A stretch of DNA of 64,000 nt from Entonaema liquescens. Lineage: Eukaryota > Ascomycota > Sordariomycetes > Xylariales > Xylariaceae. How positions within the stretch are numbered: the stretch's first letter is position 1; every line of letters starts with the position of its first letter. A program made the position numbers and the translations under genes. The stretch spans positions 3,472,001 through 3,536,000 of the forward strand of contig CADCSX010000002.1 of the NCBI GenBank assembly GCA_902805475.1. Reading direction: 5' to 3'. The notes under the pieces were generated by a model. That model searched no databases and was not told the DNA's origin. It was given only the letters and a program-made list of their open reading frames with translations. Shown here piece after piece: positions 59,798-64,000 of this stretch.

Positions 59798-62700
59798 TCA
59801 AGTAATATTCTGCGAGACTATGCATTTAAAACCAGCCTCCCTAAAATCATGAACCCACGTCCCGAGCGACTGTAATGGGTGTGCCTCATCCTCCCCCGAA
59901 GGCAACCACCCATTGAGAGAATACCGGAGAAGGTCGTATAAATCCATTCCTTCCGTCATCTCGGTCAATACCACGGATCCCTGGGGTTTTAGCAGGGACT
60001 TCATGTTCCGTATAGCTAGGGCTTTGTCGCGTGGGGTATGAAAACAGTTGGCACTGAAGACTAGATCATACTGGCCGAGCAAATTCTTAGGGGGCAGGCT
60101 CTCGACATGTAACACCCGAAAATCCATTTTGATGTCTTCCCTATTACTGAACAATCTCGATGCTTGGTTTACGAGAGGAGGGCTCGGGTCAGTAAACGTG
60201 TATTCGGTTTTCGGGCCCACGCGTCCCTTTGCCTCTAACAAGGCTCTCGTGAATGCCCCGACTGCAACATCGTACCTTTTTGTTAGTTCCGTCTTGTCTC
60301 GCAAAATCTTTGATCATCGACTTACATCTTGCCCCGACCTCAAGGATCCGGACGGTGCCTGTTGGTTTCTTTTCCGCCAAGTATTTACCCACCACACTCG
60401 CAAGAAACTCCGTAACGGTCGCGAGGAGTGGCGATTGGATATAGAAATCTTGTAATATTTCCTGGGACTCTCGAGTCGAGAATAGAAGATCTTGCTTTCC
60501 TACCAGATAGGGAGTAAATTTAGAAACCGTGATGGATAGTAGCTTGGACTCGCTCCTGTAGCGTGGAAAATTGTCCGTAAATTCATTGACTAGTTGGTTT
60601 GAAAGTTTATTGGGACATATTGCTGCACCTCGTATAGCAGCAGAGAAATCTCTGCCGGCCTTGCTTTCTATGATGGAGTGTTTTTGCAGAATTTGTATCA
60701 TCCGGTGCAGTAGTCTCGCGTGCCTGGGTAGATAATCAATGGGAGGTATAGCGCTTCCCGGCTCCAAAAGCCCAAAGTCCACATGGAGTCCTTTGAAGCA
60801 TTCGAGGATGTAGGCTAAAGCGATGGCGTCTTGTTTAGGAGACACTTCTTTCCAGTAATTTTGAAGCCCTTGGCGCTCGGCTACTGCTGATAAGGATGAC
60901 TCGCTTCTTCGCAGGAATTCGTGAAGACTGTTTATTGGCTCTGGGGATGGGATATCAACGGACGAAACTGGGACTGGTGGGCTAACCTTTCTAATCACAT
61001 TGCTCTCCTGATCAATGGAATAGGGGGGTAACCAGATGTTTGAAAACCCAGCTTTTTCAGCCGAGAGAAATGGCCAGAACGAAACTGTGCACCCAGCTTT
61101 CCATAACGTGGTAACAACCGAAGGAATCTCATTGCCCCGGCCCTGCTTGTGGCCGGAAGAGACCGGTTGGAAAATATGATCGGACTTATTCCAAGCGACC
61201 GCTCTCCTAATCATAGGTATTATAGAGGAATCTAGTCCAGCTTCTAGCCAAATACATGGCCCAAGCCGCCGTTCAACTCGTTTCACTGCATGAGCAAAGT
61301 ACACGGGCTTTCGCATATGGTTTGCGAGATAGACTGGCGCTAAGCTCTCAGGGCTGCAAGGATCAAGTGTGCATGTTTCCAAGGGAATGTCAGGTTGTTG
61401 GAACGATATGCTCTGAGTAATGGCGCGGAAGTCATCAAGCAGAGGCTCGGTCAACTTGGAGTGAAAACCATGACTAACGTCGAGTCGTTGGTACCGGATG
61501 TCAGCGTACTTAGGATCGTGGCCTAGTTCGTGTTCGAGACGGGTTATGGCCTCGGACGAGCCCACTAAAACCAAGCTGCGCTCAGAATTGTAACAAGCCA
61601 CCTCGATACCCTCAACTATAAGTCCGGAGATATCCTCCAAAGTCGAATGAACAGCCACCATGGCACCTCGCTCCGGACCCCATTTCGAGGCCATTAGCAT
61701 CGCTCGACTTGCCACAATGGTCAATCCAGCCTGTAACGAAACAGTGTTTGAGATGACCAGCGCAGTGAGCTCCCCAAAACTATGGCCTATGACAGCATCC
61801 ACTTGCAGACCGCCGTCGATCCAGCAGCGAGCAGATGCATATTGTACCGCAAATGTACCCGTCTGCAGCAGAACAATGTCATTGACAGGGTTTTGGCTAA
61901 AAACACTAGGTAGGAGTGAAGGGAACTCCAATTTCTTTAACACTTCATCACAAGCCTTGATATGGTACTGAAACCGCGGGTTGCAGTCATAGACTGTCTT
62001 GTCTAAACCCACGAAACGCTGGTTCTGCCCGCTAAAAGCTAGCACAACTCTCTTTGCGGGTTGCGGGTGCGATGGTACCTCTGTCACGTCGTTCTCCCCC
62101 ACACGGCCCAAGGACTGCTGTAGGTCGTGGGTACTCGAGACAACAGCCGACCAGCGGAAGCGGTGGTATTCTCGGCGTATGGCTAGCGTGCATGCTACTT
62201 GACCAATACTTACCTCATTGTGCTGCAAATAGCTCTCCAGTTCTCTACAGTACGAGATGAGGCTTGATTTAGTGCCTGCGGATATTAGGATAGGCACCGC
62301 TCCCCAACGAGTCGGTTCTGGAGAGGTGGTAACAGGCGGCGCCTCGCCATAGACGGGAGCATCATTGCTTCCCGCATTCCCAGAATTGTTGGTACGGGCG
62401 ACGCGAAACGGGAAACCCGAGACCTTAGGGCCTGCAAGGGGCGGGATACGGGACATCTCTAGTTTCGTTACCCGGACGTGTGCTTGATGGAATGGAGCAA
62501 GGGGCACAGGGTCTCCGATACCGAACAAAGCGATGAGATTGGGACGTGTCGGATCGGAGCGTCCGACTGAGGAGCGCAGAGATTCAGCAGCATCCCGTAG
62601 TATGATGTCCCAATGGGCACTAGAAGTCAGCATGCTAAACACAGCTTCGTGCGACAGGTCGCGATGCGGTCCTAGCGGTTTTCCTTCCCGATTAGAATCT

Positions 62701-63631
62701 ACCCGAACGAGGAGTTGGGTCGAGTTGCCGAGCTGAAGAGACTCGAGCTTTTCCGAGAGCTCGTAAAGATCTGTGGCGAGCATTGTGTTTTCGGGATTAT
62801 GATTCTTTCCGCGAAGGTGAATAGATTGCGATATCAGTTCTTCCGCCTGAGTGTATTCTGCCACTTGTCGGAGTGTATGAACAGGGCCTACGATGCCAAT
62901 GGTTCTAGGATCGGTAATAGCCCCTATGTATGTCTTGAACCTGTGGTCAGTTACTAGGAATAACTTCTGCGTAGCGGCTCTGGATTTTCTTCCCGTCTTA
63001 TTTTACTCACACCTGGGAATCGTTTTGTAATATCTTCTGCTTGCGCAGTATTCCTTAGGCGCACGACGATGGTAGTATTTCCCTCGATGGTCATATCGTC
63101 ACCGAGCTCGGCGTATGCCCCGATGGCAAGGCCAAGGCGCATAGCTTTAGCGGCGTTGAGGATGACCGACTCTTCATCCTTAGCCGTGGCGACGGCAAAT
63201 GCTGGGAGGAGGCCAGCGCAGTAGCCCTGCACTCCGGCCCCCTTTCCCGGCTGTAGGTTTGCCAACACGTCGGCGTGATTCAACCCCGTATTTTCAAGAA
63301 ACTGGAAGTACTGGGATATTTCTATCAATACTAAAAGCGGCATGCACAGTATTCCTGATACTTCGCTCGCTATGGAGTTTGAGGGGCCATGATTAAGCCA
63401 GGCTGCAAGCGTATCTAAGTGTTTACGCCCCTTTAGAGCAGCAATATCCTGACGATGTTTCGCTAGCACATCCCATGTATCGTATAGGAAAAGTGCTTCA
63501 TGCCCGAGCTTCTGAAGATGAAAATTAGAGTGAATATAATCTCGTAGCTTATCGAGATATTCTGGCTGCGGCGCGTTGGTCTGAGGACCAAATACTGCCA
63601 GGCCCAGAGATGCACTTGTTCCCTCAGTCAT
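59798..63631 (-). CDS. SAT-MAT-CMeT protein (KS-less partner of the PKS)
   Basis: Three exons (63011-63631, 60326-62933, 59798-60261), introns 77 and 64 nt, 1230 residues, all in frame. Residues 1-380 are a starter-unit:ACP transacylase with GVQGYCAGLLPAF (Cys138) and GPVHTL. Immediately after the SAT C-terminus (LEMSRIPPLAG), a KS-MAT linker follows (AVPILISAGTKSSLISYCREL), so the whole KS is missing at a natural domain boundary. The MAT is intact: LAFSGQ, IGHSFGE (Ser592), VSHGFHS. No PT or ACP follows; a CMeT comes next (LPRHARLLHRMIQILQ, LLFSTRESQEILQDFY). Its SAM loop, crossing the last intron, reads VGARFGAF, not GAGTGG. FTDPSPPLV and ANCFHTPRD are retained. There is no TE. It cannot make a polyketide alone and presumably loads starter and extender units onto the partner. 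Confidence 0.9.
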
Positions 63632-64000
63632 GGTGTATAAGTTCGCTTAAGACTTTCGGGGGAGTAGTGCACTGGGTGATAGCTACTATACGACTGATCA
63701 AGTAAAGCCATGATACCGGTAGCCTCTAAAACGCAAATCCAATGGCGGATCAACAGCCAAGGTATCTAACTAACTACCTAGGTAAGCTATAAGAACCTAG
63801 CGGCAGGTGTCTAGATGCCTGCCCAGGTAGGTAGCTAGGGGTGGGGATACCTGGGGAGAAGGGATACTCAACTGGTACCTACTTACTTCCCCCAATCCGG
63901 TTGTAGATAGCCAAATGGAGTCGAGTGTCATGAAGCTAAGCCAATGTAGGTAGGGCTATAGTGTTGCATGCATGCTGACTGCAAGGGTGATAGATAGTGG
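63632..64000. other. Upstream region of the SAT-MAT-CMeT gene
   Basis: About 370 bp to the right edge, rich in CCTAGGTA/TAGGTAGG motifs around 63765-63890. It is probably the promoter. Nothing else is seen. Confidence 0.5.

Noticed and set aside
1..64000. CRISPR arrays, tRNA or rRNA genes
   Set aside because: I scanned for direct-repeat/spacer patterns and for tRNA T-arm-like sequences; isolated GTTCGA matches lie in coding DNA or in the MITE, with no cloverleaf partners.

Overview
The window is chromosomal DNA of a filamentous ascomycete (Pezizomycotina, most likely Sordariomycetes). The evidence is gene structure and content: short 45-150 nt introns with GT..CTAAC..AG signals, intron-split Zn2Cys6, MFS, P450 and PTH11-type genes, non-reducing PKS genes, and full-length fungal orthologues of BCK1, SKI3, RPA34, GRC3, EGH1 and a GH67 alpha-glucuronidase. 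Intergenic DNA is AT-rich and full of short CCTACCTA/TAGGTA motifs. I see no tRNA, rRNA or CRISPR.

There are three zones. (1) 1-14.6 kb is accessory: the N-terminal part of a Zn2Cys6 regulator (minus strand, cut by the left edge), a secreted bicovalent-type FAD oxidase, a BAHD/Tri101-like acyltransferase, a 14-TM DHA2 exporter and an MDR oxidoreductase, in gene-poor DNA that carries two inverted copies of a ~312 bp MITE. (2) 15.9-40.3 kb is a conserved island: BCK1 (MAPKKK), EGH1 (GH5 steryl-glucosidase), SKI3, RPA34, GRC3, then the alpha-glucuronidase aguA. (3) 41.5-64 kb is a second accessory zone, probably a biosynthetic cluster: O-methyltransferase, Tri3-like acyltransferase, cytochrome P450, PTH11-like membrane receptor, GST and two PKS-type genes lying tail to tail.

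The main result is the PKS pair. Gene 1 (52713-59549, plus) encodes KS - eroded MAT - PT - ACP - C-methyltransferase - esterase/TE, with no SAT; its MAT has lost the catalytic Ser and His. Gene 2 (59798-63631, minus) encodes SAT - intact MAT - C-methyltransferase, with no KS, PT, ACP or TE, and its methyltransferase has a degenerate SAM-binding loop. Each protein lacks what the other keeps. I infer a non-reducing PKS split into two interdependent polypeptides, with starter and extender loading supplied in trans. The P450, acyltransferase, O-methyltransferase and GST are candidate tailoring or protection genes.

A caution about quality: five otherwise well-preserved genes (MFS, BCK1, RPA34, Tri3-like acyltransferase, PKS gene 1) each contain one or two net one-base frameshifts, nearly all at 3-4 nt homopolymers. 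Because BCK1 and RPA34 are conserved housekeeping genes, I think most are assembly errors, not pseudogenisation. Coordinates for those genes span the shifts. PKS gene 2 reads through cleanly with three exons.
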